This document shows, piece after piece, positions 11,596 through 20,316 of a stretch of 50,415 nucleotides of DNA. Below the pieces are notes generated by a model. It was not told where the DNA came from, ran no database searches, and saw nothing but the letters and a program-made list of their open reading frames with translations. Source of the stretch: Osedax symbiont Rs1 (GTDB lineage Bacteria; Pseudomonadota; Gammaproteobacteria; Pseudomonadales; Balneatricaceae). Each line of letters opens with the position of its first letter. Position 1 is the first letter of the stretch. The position numbers were made by a program, and so were the translations under genes. The stretch covers positions 3,406 to 53,820 of the forward strand of contig ASZJ01000030.1 in assembly GCA_000416275.1 (NCBI GenBank). The letters run 5' to 3'.

Positions 11596-12471
11596 ATGGC
11601 TATTTTAATCAATAAAGACACTAAAGTAATCTGTCAGGGATTTACCGGTGGTCAAGGTACTTTTCACTCGGAACAAGCGATTGATTACGGAACCAAAATG
11701 GTCGGTGGTGTTACACCGGGCAAAGGTGGTTCTACCCATCTTGGTCTACCTGTATTTAATACAGTAGTAGAGGCAGTACAAAAAACCGGTGCTACGGCAA
11801 CGGTTATCTATGTACCTGCTCCTTTTTGCAAAGATTCAATCTTAGAAGCTGCCAACGCAGGTCTAGAGTTGATTGTTTGTATTACTGAAGGTATTCCGAC
11901 ACTTGATATGCTTGAGTGTAAAGTTAAGTGCGATGAGTTGGGCGTGATTTTAATCGGTCCTAACTGCCCAGGAGTTATCACTCCAGGCGAATGTAAAATT
12001 GGTATCATGCCAGGACACATTCACTTGCCGGGTAAAGTCGGGATTGTCTCTCGCTCAGGCACATTAACTTATGAAGCGGTTAAGCAGACTACTGATGCTG
12101 GTTTTGGTCAGTCAACTTGCGTAGGTATCGGTGGCGATCCAATTCCTGGATCTAGCTTCATTGATATCCTTGCTAAATTCCAAGACGACCCACAGACTGA
12201 AGCTATCGTAATGATAGGTGAAATTGGTGGATCGGCTGAAGAAGAAGCAGCTGCATACATTAAAGAATTTGTTACTAAGCCTGTTGTATCATACATTGCG
12301 GGCGTTACAGCGCCTGCTGGTAAGCGTATGGGTCATGCTGGTGCGATTATTTCTGGTGGTAAAGGTACTGCTGATGAGAAATTTGCTGCGCTAAATGACG
12401 CGGGTGTTAAAACTGTTCGCTCTCTTGCTGAAATCGGTTCAGCACTTAAAGAAGTGACTGGTTGGAAATAA
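11596..12471 (+). CDS. sucD: Succinyl-CoA synthetase (ADP-forming) alpha subunit
   Basis: SucD binds CoA and carries the phosphohistidine intermediate. The 291-residue length is normal. The N-terminal Rossmann domain has the CoA-binding segment [10 protein letters not shown] at about residues 16-25. The central part has G-P-N-C-P-G, and the active-site histidine is H247 in G-H-A-G-A-I. Coding closely follows sucC with a two-base gap, and a strong terminator lies about 30 bases downstream, closing the TCA block. Confidence 0.97.
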   Translation: MAILINKDTKVICQGFTGGQGTFHSEQAIDYGTKMVGGVTPGKGGSTHLGLPVFNTVVEAVQKTGATATVIYVPAPFCKDSILEAANAGLELIVCITEGIPTLDMLECKVKCDELGVILIGPNCPGVITPGECKIGIMPGHIHLPGKVGIVSRSGTLTYEAVKQTTDAGFGQSTCVGIGGDPIPGSSFIDILAKFQDDPQTEAIVMIGEIGGSAEEEAAAYIKEFVTKPVVSYIAGVTAPAGKRMGHAGAIISGGKGTADEKFAALNDAGVKTVRSLAEIGSALKEVTGWK

Positions 12472-12498
12472 CTCTAAATTAACTTCAGTTAATTTAAT

Positions 12499-12523
12499 AA
12501 AGCGGCTTAGGCCGCTTTTTTTT
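12499..12523 (+). terminator. Rho-independent terminator after sucD
   Basis: AGCGGC (12501-12506) and GCCGCT (12511-12516) form a GC-rich stem with the loop TTAG, followed by eight T. It stands about 30 bases after the sucD stop. Confidence 0.85.
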
Positions 12524-12556
12524 ATGCATTTTTTAATGGTTTACCTGATTTACCCT

Positions 12557-12623
12557 CATACTCCGCTCAACTTGGCTACTTTATAATAAAATGTTTAATA
12601 CCAAGTTAAGTGAGGTTGGAATA
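12557..12623. repeat. Dispersed intergenic repeat A, copy 1
   Basis: The segment starts CATACTCCGCTCAACTTGG and ends with CCAAGTTAAGTGAGG, so its ends can pair around an AT-rich centre. A second diverged copy sits at 20172-20242 with the same head, the same TTAATACCAA core and the same GTTAAGTGA tail. It looks like a small palindromic intergenic element of the genome. Confidence 0.6.
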
Positions 12624-12751
12624 TATTCTAACCATTCAATATAGCTAATCCACTCAATCGTAAAAGATTTTTCTCTTTAGGCCAGTCTGTGAAGACGCAG
12701 TGCTAATCAGCTAGTGTTTTGTTTTTCCTCTGTGCAGCGCAGCGCCTCTGT

Positions 12752-12797
12752 GCCCTCTGTGGTGAAAAAATCTTTAAAGGATTGGTTTTACCACAGA
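12752..12797. repeat. Dispersed intergenic repeat B, copy 1
   Basis: The segment opens CCCTCTGTGGTGAAAAAAT and closes with TTTTACCACAGAGCG, which can pair as an imperfect hairpin. Its first 33 bases recur with one or two changes at 20105-20136. A CTCTGTGGTGAAAA-type intergenic repeat is, to my recollection, common in many bacterial genomes. The rest of 12624-12922 holds nothing I recognise. Confidence 0.55.
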
Positions 12798-12922
12798 GCG
12801 CATCACGAGTATGATCGATGACTTTTAGTGCAATCCACGGCATCAAAGTGGTTCAAGAGTTTGTACTGTATGGCGCAGTGGAACCACTGATTCAGCAATA
12901 GCTTTGCTATCGCTGCCTTAAA

Positions 12923-14530
12923 TCAGAGGTCAGATTTTTTCAATATAGCGGCATCCAAATCTGCTTGATCCCAGTAGCCAATTAAAATACCTGCTGCGAC
13001 TTCTTGGCCGCGGTTGGCATTGATTTGTTGATCGCTAATAGTGATACGGCTGTGATGTTGCAGTGCCCACTGAGTAATAGCGTCCAAAAGCCTCGCACGG
13101 TGCGCTGCGTACTTTGGATCAGTGGCCAAATCATCTTGTTCTTGAGGGTCATTCAATAAATCAAATAATATCGGGCGCATGCCTTGCACATAAGTGAGTT
13201 TAAATTGCTGGTCACGGACCATAATAGTACGTGCGTCACTAACTTCAACGTTTAAATCGGTACTCGCTTGGCGCATTGAATAATCGTATTCAGAAAATAA
13301 ATACTCTCTAATTTTTTGCTTATCACCGGCGATCAGTGACAGCAGTGAGACACCTTCCAAAATGTTGTACTTTGGCTCCGCTCCCAAATACTCGATAAAA
13401 GTGGGGGCCAAATCAATGGCTTCCACCAGTTCACTGCAGACATGTCCTCTGCTGATATCCGCACTTGGGTCTGGGTTATAAATAATTAGCGGTACTTTGA
13501 CTGAGGCATCATGAAACAGTTCTTTTTCGCCCAGCCAATGGTCACCTAAATAATCACCATGATCGGAGGTGAAGACAATCATCGTTTCTGCCGCTTTACC
13601 GCTGCGCTCTAAATGCTCAAACAACAGCCCTAGTTGGTCGTCAATTTGCTTGATTAGTCCCATGTAAGTGGGAATCACTGTTTCGCGAACCTTATCCCTG
13701 CTAAATGTTTTCGCCACAAAGTGCTGCATATACGCCTGGTGTAGAGGATGGGCAGAATCTCGCTCTTGATCGCTGCGATTGACCGCTAACATATGCTCTT
13801 TGGTGTACATGTTGTGATAGGGAGCTGGCGCCATGTAGGGCCAGTGTGGCTTGATATAAGAGAGGTGTAGACACCATGGCTGATCAGTTTGATCAATAAA
13901 TTGCATCGCACGTCGAGTGAGGTAAGGGGTCTCTGAATAGTATTCTGGAATCCTCGCTGGCTGGTTTGCATTTTCCATCAACCAGCCGGACAAAATCTCA
14001 CCTTGCTCATTGACTGCCGAGTTTGCCCAGCTCTGCCAAGGGTTTTTACCACTAAAGCCATGATCATTTAAGTACTGGTTGTAAAGCGGGCTTGGGCCCT
14101 GAGAGTTGTCGGGGTGTAGGCCATCGTCACGCTCGAATATTTCAAAGCCGCACTGCGCGCTAAATTGACCGGCAGCAGAGTTAAGATCTACGCCTAGCTT
14201 TTTCAAACCGGCCAGATCGGCGCGCATGTGAGTTTTACCTAACAGCACATTCCTCACCCCAATTTCTTTTAAGTGATCTCCCAGTGTCGGCTCTCCAACT
14301 CTTAAAGGGGTGCCATTCCAAGTGGAGCCGTGTGATCTAACGTAGCGTCCGGTGTAATAACTCATGCGTGAGGGGCCACAGATTGGCGATTGAACGTAGG
14401 CATTTTCAAAGCGAACTCCCCTAGCGGCAAGGGCATCAATATGGGGAGTTTTTAGATGTGGGTGCCCATAGCAACCTAAATAATCTTGTCTAAGTTGATC
14501 GCACATAATAAATAAAATGTTCTTAGCCAC
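12923..14530 (-). CDS. Sulfatase-family hydrolase
   Basis: This protein belongs to the alkaline-phosphatase-superfamily sulfatases, which hydrolyse sulfate esters or, in some members, phosphonate and phosphate diesters. The 535-residue product has the metal-site start I-M-C-D-Q near residue 8. The key motif is C-G-P-S-R at 51-55, whose cysteine is normally matured to formylglycine. G-K-T-H follows, then S-Y-I-K-P-H-W-P-Y and a C-terminal metal site T-S-D-H-G-D-Y-L-G-D-H near 320. There is no signal peptide, so it is likely cytoplasmic. Overall it resembles the phosphonate monoester hydrolase/choline-sulfatase group, but the substrate cannot be read from sequence. It is divergent from an IclR-type regulator, its likely controller. 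No sulfatase-maturing enzyme is visible in the window. Confidence 0.88.
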   Translation of the reverse strand: MAKNILFIMCDQLRQDYLGCYGHPHLKTPHIDALAARGVRFENAYVQSPICGPSRMSYYTGRYVRSHGSTWNGTPLRVGEPTLGDHLKEIGVRNVLLGKTHMRADLAGLKKLGVDLNSAAGQFSAQCGFEIFERDDGLHPDNSQGPSPLYNQYLNDHGFSGKNPWQSWANSAVNEQGEILSGWLMENANQPARIPEYYSETPYLTRRAMQFIDQTDQPWCLHLSYIKPHWPYMAPAPYHNMYTKEHMLAVNRSDQERDSAHPLHQAYMQHFVAKTFSRDKVRETVIPTYMGLIKQIDDQLGLLFEHLERSGKAAETMIVFTSDHGDYLGDHWLGEKELFHDASVKVPLIIYNPDPSADISRGHVCSELVEAIDLAPTFIEYLGAEPKYNILEGVSLLSLIAGDKQKIREYLFSEYDYSMRQASTDLNVEVSDARTIMVRDQQFKLTYVQGMRPILFDLLNDPQEQDDLATDPKYAAHRARLLDAITQWALQHHSRITISDQQINANRGQEVAAGILIGYWDQADLDAAILKKSDL

Positions 14531-14597
14531 AGTAGCATCCTAGAATTGGAGAGTTGCCAAAAATTGTAGTCAATGTTATTTTTAAAATCAATTAATG

Positions 14598-14614
14598 ATT
14601 CCGCTATGCGGAAT
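14598..14614. promoter_or_regulatory. Palindromic operator candidate between sulfatase and iclR-type gene
   Basis: ATTCCGC-TAT-GCGGAAT is a perfect seven-base dyad with a three-base centre. It extends imperfectly to 14594-14618. It stands between two divergent start codons (14530 and 14647), and its TTCCGC/GCGGAA form is like sites bound by IclR-family regulators. I infer that the adjacent regulator binds here and controls both genes. Confidence 0.55.
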
Positions 14615-14630
14615 AATTGTGGCCAGTGCC

Positions 14631-14658
14631 GGATGAAGAGTGACGGATGAAGAGTGAT
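14631..14658 (+). repeat. Tandem 14-bp duplication at the start of the iclR-type gene
   Basis: GGATGAAGAGTGAC (14631-14644) is repeated at once as GGATGAAGAGTGAT (14645-14658). Each copy contains an ATG. The first copy reads ATG AAG AGT GAC GGA TGA and stops after five codons, and the second is the true start. A recent duplication has placed a decoy start immediately ahead of the gene. Confidence 0.7.
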
Positions 14659-15441
14659 AGACAATTAAATCAAAGTCTGAATAGAGGATTACTGGTCGCT
14701 GAGTTATTGCTCATTCATCAGTGCTTGAGCTTGCAGGAGCTGTACGTTTATTCTGGATTTAGTAAACCTGCTTTACTGCGCTGCTTAAAGACCTTAATTG
14801 CTCGGAATTGGGTGAGAAAGCGGGACAATGATAAGCGCTATATTTGGATAGGCATGGCCACTAGTGCAGAGATAAACCACAGTGAGATGATCGCCAAAAA
14901 GAGTCTACCGATTATTCAGCAGCTGAGCGTAAATACCGGTTTGGCGGTTGATTTAGCTTTGCTCAGTCAGCGGCAGCTGCTTACTGTGATTGACTCCATT
15001 AATAGAAAGAGAATAGACGGTATCAACACTTATGTAGCAGGGCATATTCCCTCTCTATTGATGTCTGCGTTGGGTCGAGCTTTTCTGTATGGTTGTGATC
15101 GAGATCGCTTTCAACACTATTATAGCCAAGTGTTGAAAGATGGGCTGTTAGCAGAACAAAACCATGTTAATAGCCGGCGCTGGAAAGAGGAAAAAGCCCG
15201 TTTTGCGCTATTGGGATGTTCAGTGCGAGAGTCGGATGACTATATCCCTCAAACAGCTTATGAAAACTCAGCATCTATGGCATTAGCTGTGCCATTGTAC
15301 CGGCATGGACGCGCGATTGGCGCGATAAACTTGCTGTGGAACGATCCGTTAATCAGCACAGCAACAGTGATTGCTAGGCACTTAGCAGAGCTGCTCAGTA
15401 CGGCTGATAAGTTGTCAGTACTGTTATCAATTGATCATTAG
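14647..15441 (+). CDS. IclR-family transcriptional regulator
   Basis: The 264-residue product has the IclR layout. An N-terminal winged helix-turn-helix (about 10-75, with L-S-L-Q-E-L and S-G-F-S-K-P-A-L-L-R-C-L-K-T-L) is followed by an effector-binding GAF-like domain (about 80-260). That domain includes the G-H-I-P-S-L-L-M-S-A-L-G-R-A-F segment typical of the ligand pocket. The start is fixed by the second copy of a 14-bp tandem duplication; the first ATG reaches a stop after five codons. It is divergent from the sulfatase-family gene with a palindrome between them, so it probably regulates that gene and itself. The effector is unknown. Confidence 0.87.
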   Translation: MKSDRQLNQSLNRGLLVAELLLIHQCLSLQELYVYSGFSKPALLRCLKTLIARNWVRKRDNDKRYIWIGMATSAEINHSEMIAKKSLPIIQQLSVNTGLAVDLALLSQRQLLTVIDSINRKRIDGINTYVAGHIPSLLMSALGRAFLYGCDRDRFQHYYSQVLKDGLLAEQNHVNSRRWKEEKARFALLGCSVRESDDYIPQTAYENSASMALAVPLYRHGRAIGAINLLWNDPLISTATVIARHLAELLSTADKLSVLLSIDH

Positions 15442-15680
15442 TATTTATCTGAAAACGGGTCGTAGCGAGGGGAATAAATTATTCGAGATGCTGGATCTTG
15501 GATATATATTTAGCGTGAAATCTAAGTAAATAGTTTGATCTAAGCACAGTTACTTGTATTGTGCAGAAGTAGATAATATATTTAGTTAATATCTTGATCC
15601 ATATCACAAACAACCCTAGTTTTATGCTCTATAGTTCAATAAAGAGCTAAATAAATTTAATACGATTAATCGAGGTCACT

Positions 15681-16160
15681 ATGATTCCAACAGTAAAGCA
15701 CATTCTATATGTTTCGGATATTGAAGATGGCTCAAGGCCCGCATTTCGCATGGCGGTTAGCATGGCCAAGCAATATTCTGCCCAGATTACTTTCTTGCAT
15801 GTTATCGCGCCTATTCCCGACTCGGTGGTATTTACATTAGAATCAACCTTATCTGCCGATGCCTACAGTAAGCTACAAAAAGACGGTATTAGTAATCTTA
15901 AGAAGCTGATGGAAGACCGTATTACTGCGTTTTGTGATTCCGAGTTAGAGAACCTAGATTGGCAGCCAAAAATAGAAAGTGTTATATCAAAAGGTGATGT
16001 ACATAGCAAAATAGTGGAAGTCGCAGAGTTGAAAAAGGTAGATTTGATTGTGATGGGTACCAGGACTCACAGCGCCACTAAACAATTTTTTATGGGATCG
16101 GTGGCTAATAAAGTAATGCGATCCTCAGATATTCCGGTATTGGTTGTTCCTTTAAGTTAG
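15681..16160 (+). CDS. Universal stress protein, UspA family
   Basis: The 159-residue single-domain protein matches the UspA fold. The N-terminal strand is H-I-L-Y-V-S-D, with the usual early aspartate. A central H-V-I-A-P and a C-terminal nucleotide-binding motif M-G-T-R-x9-F-M-G-S-V follow, ending in I-P-V-L-V-V-P. The Gly-x2-Gly/Ser pattern suggests that it binds ATP, unlike the non-binding UspA subgroup. A GAGGT ribosome site stands just before the ATG. It is a single-gene unit between the IclR-type gene and the YheT-like gene, with a heptamer array right after its stop. The stress or growth signal that it responds to cannot be inferred. Confidence 0.9.
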   Translation: MIPTVKHILYVSDIEDGSRPAFRMAVSMAKQYSAQITFLHVIAPIPDSVVFTLESTLSADAYSKLQKDGISNLKKLMEDRITAFCDSELENLDWQPKIESVISKGDVHSKIVEVAELKKVDLIVMGTRTHSATKQFFMGSVANKVMRSSDIPVLVVPLS

Positions 16161-16173
16161 AAGCTAGACGTTA

Positions 16174-16208
16174 GTTAGAAGTTAGAAGTTAGAAGTTAGA
16201 AGTTAGGA
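16174..16208. repeat. Heptamer tandem array (GTTAGAA)n
   Basis: Four perfect GTTAGAA units (16174-16201) are followed by one imperfect unit, with degenerate copies on either side between 16154 and 16221. The array begins inside the last codons of the universal stress protein gene and could vary in copy number. The following stretch to 16432 contains nothing I recognise. Confidence 0.8.
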
Positions 16209-16432
16209 ACCTAGGAGTTAGATGATCTAGGGGGGCTTTGAATAAGTCCCGTATATTTAGCCTGCCGGGTGTACCGAGAAATTCATGCTTTTCGTTAACG
16301 GCTTTGGCCAGACTTACAGTCTGTCTGAGCCGTTGTCTTAAAACAAATTTATATGTGCGCCAGGGGCGGGTATGGTTTGTGCAGAGGCTGTGTTGCTGCT
16401 TCGGTGAGGCGGTGCTTAGTGTTTTGTTTTTA

Positions 16433-17422
16433 TCAATCCTTTTGTGATTCTGAAAAAGCTTCGAAATATTGTAAAATTTTTCTCTCCAGCCAGTATTCAG
16501 GTTTCACTATACTTCCACTAATAAATCCCAAGTGACCACCACTGGTGGTGGTCACTAAAGTAATGCTTTCGGGTAAATGCTGGGCTTTTGGTAGGATTTC
16601 TGGGGTCATAAATGGATCATCAAGTGCGTGGATAATTAGCGTTGGGGTGTTAATATAGGCGAGAAATTGATTGCTGCTGGCCCTGTTGTAATAGTCATCC
16701 GACCCTGAAAAACCATGAATTCTAGCGGTATAAAGATCGTCAAACTCTTCAATTGTAGCAATATCGGCAACTTGCTGCTTATCCAGTGAGATCAAGTGCT
16801 GAAAATCGTGCTTTTGATATTTATCCAGTAATGATTTTTTTAAAGGCTTTAATAAATAGTGTTGATAGACTTGCGCAAAGCCAATTTGCATGGTCTTTGC
16901 ACAGATAGCTAAGTTAAGTGGCGCAGAAACAGATACCGCTGCCTGCAAAGGCGAGTGCTTTCGATACTCATCACCCAATAACTTTAACAGCATGTTGCCC
17001 CCAAGAGAGTAACCTACGGCAAATAATTGACAGCTAGGGTACTCTTGGTGCAGGTAGTCAATCCAGGCTTTAGCATCAGCGGTATCACCACTGTGGTAAG
17101 CCCTCGCTAGATTGTTAGGTATACCGGAACAGCCCCTAAAGTGCATTAGCACAACCGCGTATCCGGTGCTGTGTAAGCAGCGCATTATACCTTGAATGTA
17201 AGGTGATTTATAAGAGCCTGCTAAACCGTGAAAGAGGGTTACAATAGGCCGGCTGGAATCTTTATCGGGCCTTTGATACCAGTAACATTCGACAAAATCT
17301 CCGTCCGCTAAAGGAAATACTTGGATCGAAAAATGAGTGATCGGGCAGCGCCTAAATAGTGTTGAATAGATAGTTTGCAAATGGGCGTTATTCAGCCATT
17401 TAGCCGCTTGGAAATTATCCAT
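16433..17422 (-). CDS. YheT-like alpha/beta hydrolase
   Basis: The 329-residue product is an alpha/beta hydrolase of the YheT/ABHD1-3 group, esterases or lipases of unsettled substrate. It starts with W-L-N-N-A-H-L-Q-T-I-Y, the group's N-terminal hallmark (compare N-x-H-x-Q-T). H-G-L-A-G-S follows near residue 65 and M-H-F-R-G-C-S-G near 93. The nucleophile elbow is G-Y-S-L-G-G-N near 137-143. The acid is in A-L-D-D-P-F near 262-267 and the histidine in G-G-H-L-G-F near 298. All three catalytic positions are kept. It is slightly shorter than the E. coli homologue. It stands alone, antisense to its left neighbour. Confidence 0.88.
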   Translation of the reverse strand: MDNFQAAKWLNNAHLQTIYSTLFRRCPITHFSIQVFPLADGDFVECYWYQRPDKDSSRPIVTLFHGLAGSYKSPYIQGIMRCLHSTGYAVVLMHFRGCSGIPNNLARAYHSGDTADAKAWIDYLHQEYPSCQLFAVGYSLGGNMLLKLLGDEYRKHSPLQAAVSVSAPLNLAICAKTMQIGFAQVYQHYLLKPLKKSLLDKYQKHDFQHLISLDKQQVADIATIEEFDDLYTARIHGFSGSDDYYNRASSNQFLAYINTPTLIIHALDDPFMTPEILPKAQHLPESITLVTTTSGGHLGFISGSIVKPEYWLERKILQYFEAFSESQKD

Positions 17423-17717
17423 AGATTAATTTTAAATGCCCTTGCAGAAAACAGGATAAAGGTATGATAGAAACCTCTGCATAACGTTGCGAGCGCAGTG
17501 GTTATGCTGAGGTCCCACTAGCTTATATTATCAAAAAAGCAGCGCGTTGGATGCTTGTTTTTACAGCCTTATTGATAACTAAGATCCGCTAATTATAGGC
17601 ATTTAATCCTATAAGTTAACTCTATAGATGATCCAAGCCTTAGTTATCTACCCTGCGAGGCACACAGAGAAACTTGTCTCTGCGCCTCAGGGGCGTGTGT
17701 GACTTGTTAGAGTTTCC
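17423..17717. other. Intergenic region with imperfect hairpin
   Basis: No gene is visible. A quasi-palindrome around 17658-17688 has GAGGC and AGAGA arms pairing with TCTCT and GCCTC across AACTTG. It lies just past the 3' end of the chemoreceptor gene on the minus strand and may act as a weak terminator or a repeat-like element, but it has no T-tract. Confidence 0.35.
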
Positions 17718-19382
17718 TTAGACTTTGAACTTACTGACTAAGGCTGATATGTGGTTGGATAGCAAAGCGACATTTTGGGTATGCTTGACAGAGTGTTGCT
17801 CATCAATGGCTGTCTCCTCGCCTAATTTACTAATTTCACTAATGTCGTCACTCATCTGAGAAGTCATAGATGTTTGTAAATTAGAGGTCGTGTCAATTTC
17901 GGTATTAATTTTATCAATCGAATCTATAATTGTATTTAACTTAGAGAGTCGTTCGATGACGGTGGTGGCATGTTCGGCGGTCGCAATACTTCTGTCCTGG
18001 CTCTCATTCATCACTGCTACCGCGTTTTGTGAGCGGCTTTCCAAGCGCTGTATCATGTTATGAATTTCTTCAGTACTCTTCCTAGTTCTTGCTGCAAGTG
18101 CTCTAACTTCATCTGCGACGACGGCAAAGCCCCGGCCTTGATCTCCTGCTCTGGCTGCTTCTATGGCGGCGTTTAAGGCTAATAAATTAGTTTGTTCTGC
18201 TATATCTTGGATAACATTTAAAACCGTACCTATACTGGCTATTTCGTTTTCTAGTTCTGAAATAACCGCAGAGGCGGTGCTTATGTCATCGGCTAGTTGC
18301 TTAATTTGAGAATTATTTTCTTGTAAGCCATTAATTCCTTGCTCTGCTTCAGCGCTGGCTATCTCTACTACTTCTGAAGCCTTGGTACTATTGTCAGAAA
18401 TATTGTTAGCAGAGGCCATTAGTTCAGAAATTCCCTCGATGATATTCGCTCGATTGGCAGTCTGAGCGAGACTTCTTTGAATGTTTTTCTCTTTTAATAA
18501 TTCCAGCTCAGACATCGTAGAATCTAATTTTGTTGTTGATTCTCTGATTTCCAGCACTAAGGATTGGATCATGTCAACGAACTTATTGAAAGCTGAGGCC
18601 ACTCTGCCTGCTTCATCTCTGCTTTTTATATCAATACGTTGAGTTAGATCTCCGCCACCTTCGGCTATTAGCTCAAGTGATTCAGCGACAAATAATAGTG
18701 GTCTGGTTATTCTTGGAGTAATCAGAAACACAGCAATAATACAGGCTAAAACAGTCACTATTGCGGTGATCAAAAATTTAAAGGTAACAGTGCTAATATG
18801 TCGATCAGTTTTGCTTTGCATATCTGCGACTTTTGCATCGATATCATCTAAATAAATGCCGATACCTATCATATAGTCCCAGCTATCTAGGGTGTTAGAA
18901 TAAGAGAGCTTTAATGCTTCGCTTTTAGTCGCTGGATTTTCCCAATAGTACTCAACGAATCCGCCACCATCACTGGCAACCTTAACTAATTCTTTTATGA
19001 TATATAAGCCACGAGTGTCTTTTAGGCCGCTTAGATCCTTTCCTTCAAGGGAAGGTTTTCCTGCATGCACCACAGTGACTGACTGTTGGTCGAAGACAAA
19101 AAAATAGCTGTTTTTACCGAAGGTAAGGTTTCTGATCGTATCGCGCATTTTAATCAGGTCTCCCTCAACATCAGGAGAGAGTCCTATGACGGACTTTTTG
19201 GCTATTTCAATAAATGATTTTAGCTCTTCTTTTTTTATTTCAATTAATTGTTTTTTAAACAAAGCGACTTCTTTCTGTCCTAAATTGACCAGACCATCTA
19301 ATGAGATCATTGATAAAATGGCGACAACTAGAATTAAGGGGAACAGCACAAGGGAAAAAATCTTGGTGCGAATTGACTTCAT
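17718..19382 (-). CDS. Methyl-accepting chemotaxis protein with Cache sensor
   Basis: This 554-residue chemoreceptor senses small molecules outside the cytoplasm and signals through CheA/CheW. A first membrane helix (about 7-29) is followed by a periplasmic single-Cache domain (about 35-190, with N-S-Y-F-F-V-F-D and a Y-x-W-x-N-P segment usual for sCache_2). A second membrane helix (about 197-220), a HAMP linker and a long cytoplasmic coiled coil come next. The signalling tip is the conserved [15 protein letters not shown] followed by [11 protein letters not shown] near 398-425. sCache_2 receptors often detect organic acids or similar small ligands, but the ligand is not evident. No che genes are nearby, so it is a stand-alone receptor. 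Confidence 0.93.
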   Translation of the reverse strand: MKSIRTKIFSLVLFPLILVVAILSMISLDGLVNLGQKEVALFKKQLIEIKKEELKSFIEIAKKSVIGLSPDVEGDLIKMRDTIRNLTFGKNSYFFVFDQQSVTVVHAGKPSLEGKDLSGLKDTRGLYIIKELVKVASDGGGFVEYYWENPATKSEALKLSYSNTLDSWDYMIGIGIYLDDIDAKVADMQSKTDRHISTVTFKFLITAIVTVLACIIAVFLITPRITRPLLFVAESLELIAEGGGDLTQRIDIKSRDEAGRVASAFNKFVDMIQSLVLEIRESTTKLDSTMSELELLKEKNIQRSLAQTANRANIIEGISELMASANNISDNSTKASEVVEIASAEAEQGINGLQENNSQIKQLADDISTASAVISELENEIASIGTVLNVIQDIAEQTNLLALNAAIEAARAGDQGRGFAVVADEVRALAARTRKSTEEIHNMIQRLESRSQNAVAVMNESQDRSIATAEHATTVIERLSKLNTIIDSIDKINTEIDTTSNLQTSMTSQMSDDISEISKLGEETAIDEQHSVKHTQNVALLSNHISALVSKFKV

Positions 19383-19937
19383 TTAAAACTCCATGTTAAT
19401 TACGGGGATAGCAAAATTTGAAATGCCAAGCCGATTGTTTTTAGCAACAAACTGATAAACTATTCGTTTCCAATACATTTATTTATACTTGAATCGGCGG
19501 CTCTCTCAGAGAGTAAGAAATTTCTTTTACAGTGGAATTGAAAAATCTTAAGTGCAGCCGTAGATCCAAATAGTATTTGTTTAACCGTTGGAAAATCAAG
19601 AGCTTGTGCTCTATGGTGTAGTGTAGTTCCCGATTCAGGTTATACTCAGTAATCATTAAAAATTAGATGAATTACATACTACTATTTCCGTACCCCTTAT
19701 TTATATATCGACGAATATGTACGTTGTATTAATATAAAATCAATTTCTGATTCAGCTTGTTTCTTTCGGCTATTTATTGCTATTTAATGAATAAATAGTG
19801 ATAGTTGCCTAAAATTTAAATACATCACCTTGGAGCATACGGGGAAATGTGCATTTCTTCAGTTATTATAGTTTGGTATCAATTTGAAGACTGTTGTATA
19901 TAAAGTTTATGTGGTGTTAAGTTTTTGGCTTTGTAAT

Positions 19938-19970
19938 ATATACTGAATTATAGTCAATAATTCAGTATAT
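19938..19970. repeat. 13-bp perfect inverted repeat
   Basis: ATATACTGAATTA (19938-19950) and TAATTCAGTATAT (19958-19970) are exact complements across a seven-base loop. There is no gene within 340 bases on either side, so it is either an orphan hairpin or part of an unrecognised RNA. Confidence 0.7.
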
Positions 19971-20104
19971 GAGACCTTAAAAGTTTATAAATGTTTTATT
20001 TATTAGCCGCTACATCAATATAGATGAATCGTGAAAACTTGATTATCTTGATCTGATTGTAGTCTTATTCCTGAATCAGTGACTTCACTGCACCACATAC
20101 TGTA

Positions 20105-20136
20105 GCCCTCTGTGGTGAAAAAATCTTTAAAAGATT
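20105..20136. repeat. Dispersed intergenic repeat B, copy 2
   Basis: This matches 12752-12784 almost base for base, starting CCCTCTGTGGTGAAAAAAT. It is followed by CACAGAGG, so it keeps the hairpin-like design. In this gap repeat B precedes repeat A, while in the other gap repeat A comes first, so the two are separate elements. Confidence 0.55.
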
Positions 20137-20171
20137 GCTCCCAGCACAGAGGACACAGAACAGAGAGTCCA

Positions 20172-20242
20172 CATACTCCGCTCAACTTGGTAGCTATATA
20201 ATTAAATTATTAATACCAACAAGTTAAGTGAAATTTAATATG
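20172..20242. repeat. Dispersed intergenic repeat A, copy 2
   Basis: This copy shares the CATACTCCGCTCAACTTGG head and the TTAATACCAA and GTTAAGTGA tail segments with 12557-12623, with small insertions between. It retains the ability to form a stem of CTCAACTTGG-like arms. Confidence 0.6.
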
Positions 20243-20316
20243 TTTCCAGGGTTTTTAAATAAATGTGACAAAGACCCAGCGCCAATCAGCTTTGCTTAGG
20301 TTGATTTGCTTAGCAG

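Larger units (their letters stand above)
19383..20316. other. Long intergenic region, AT-rich
   Basis: About 930 bases hold no supported gene. The features I see are a 13-bp perfect inverted repeat (19938-19970), one copy each of dispersed repeats A and B (20172-20242 and 20105-20136), and otherwise AT-rich sequence without long open frames. Small RNA genes cannot be excluded. Confidence 0.5.

Noticed and set aside
16238-16535. Two overlapping short open frames near the universal stress protein gene
   Set aside because: They overlap the hydrolase gene or have cysteine-rich low-complexity products without family features or ribosome boxes.
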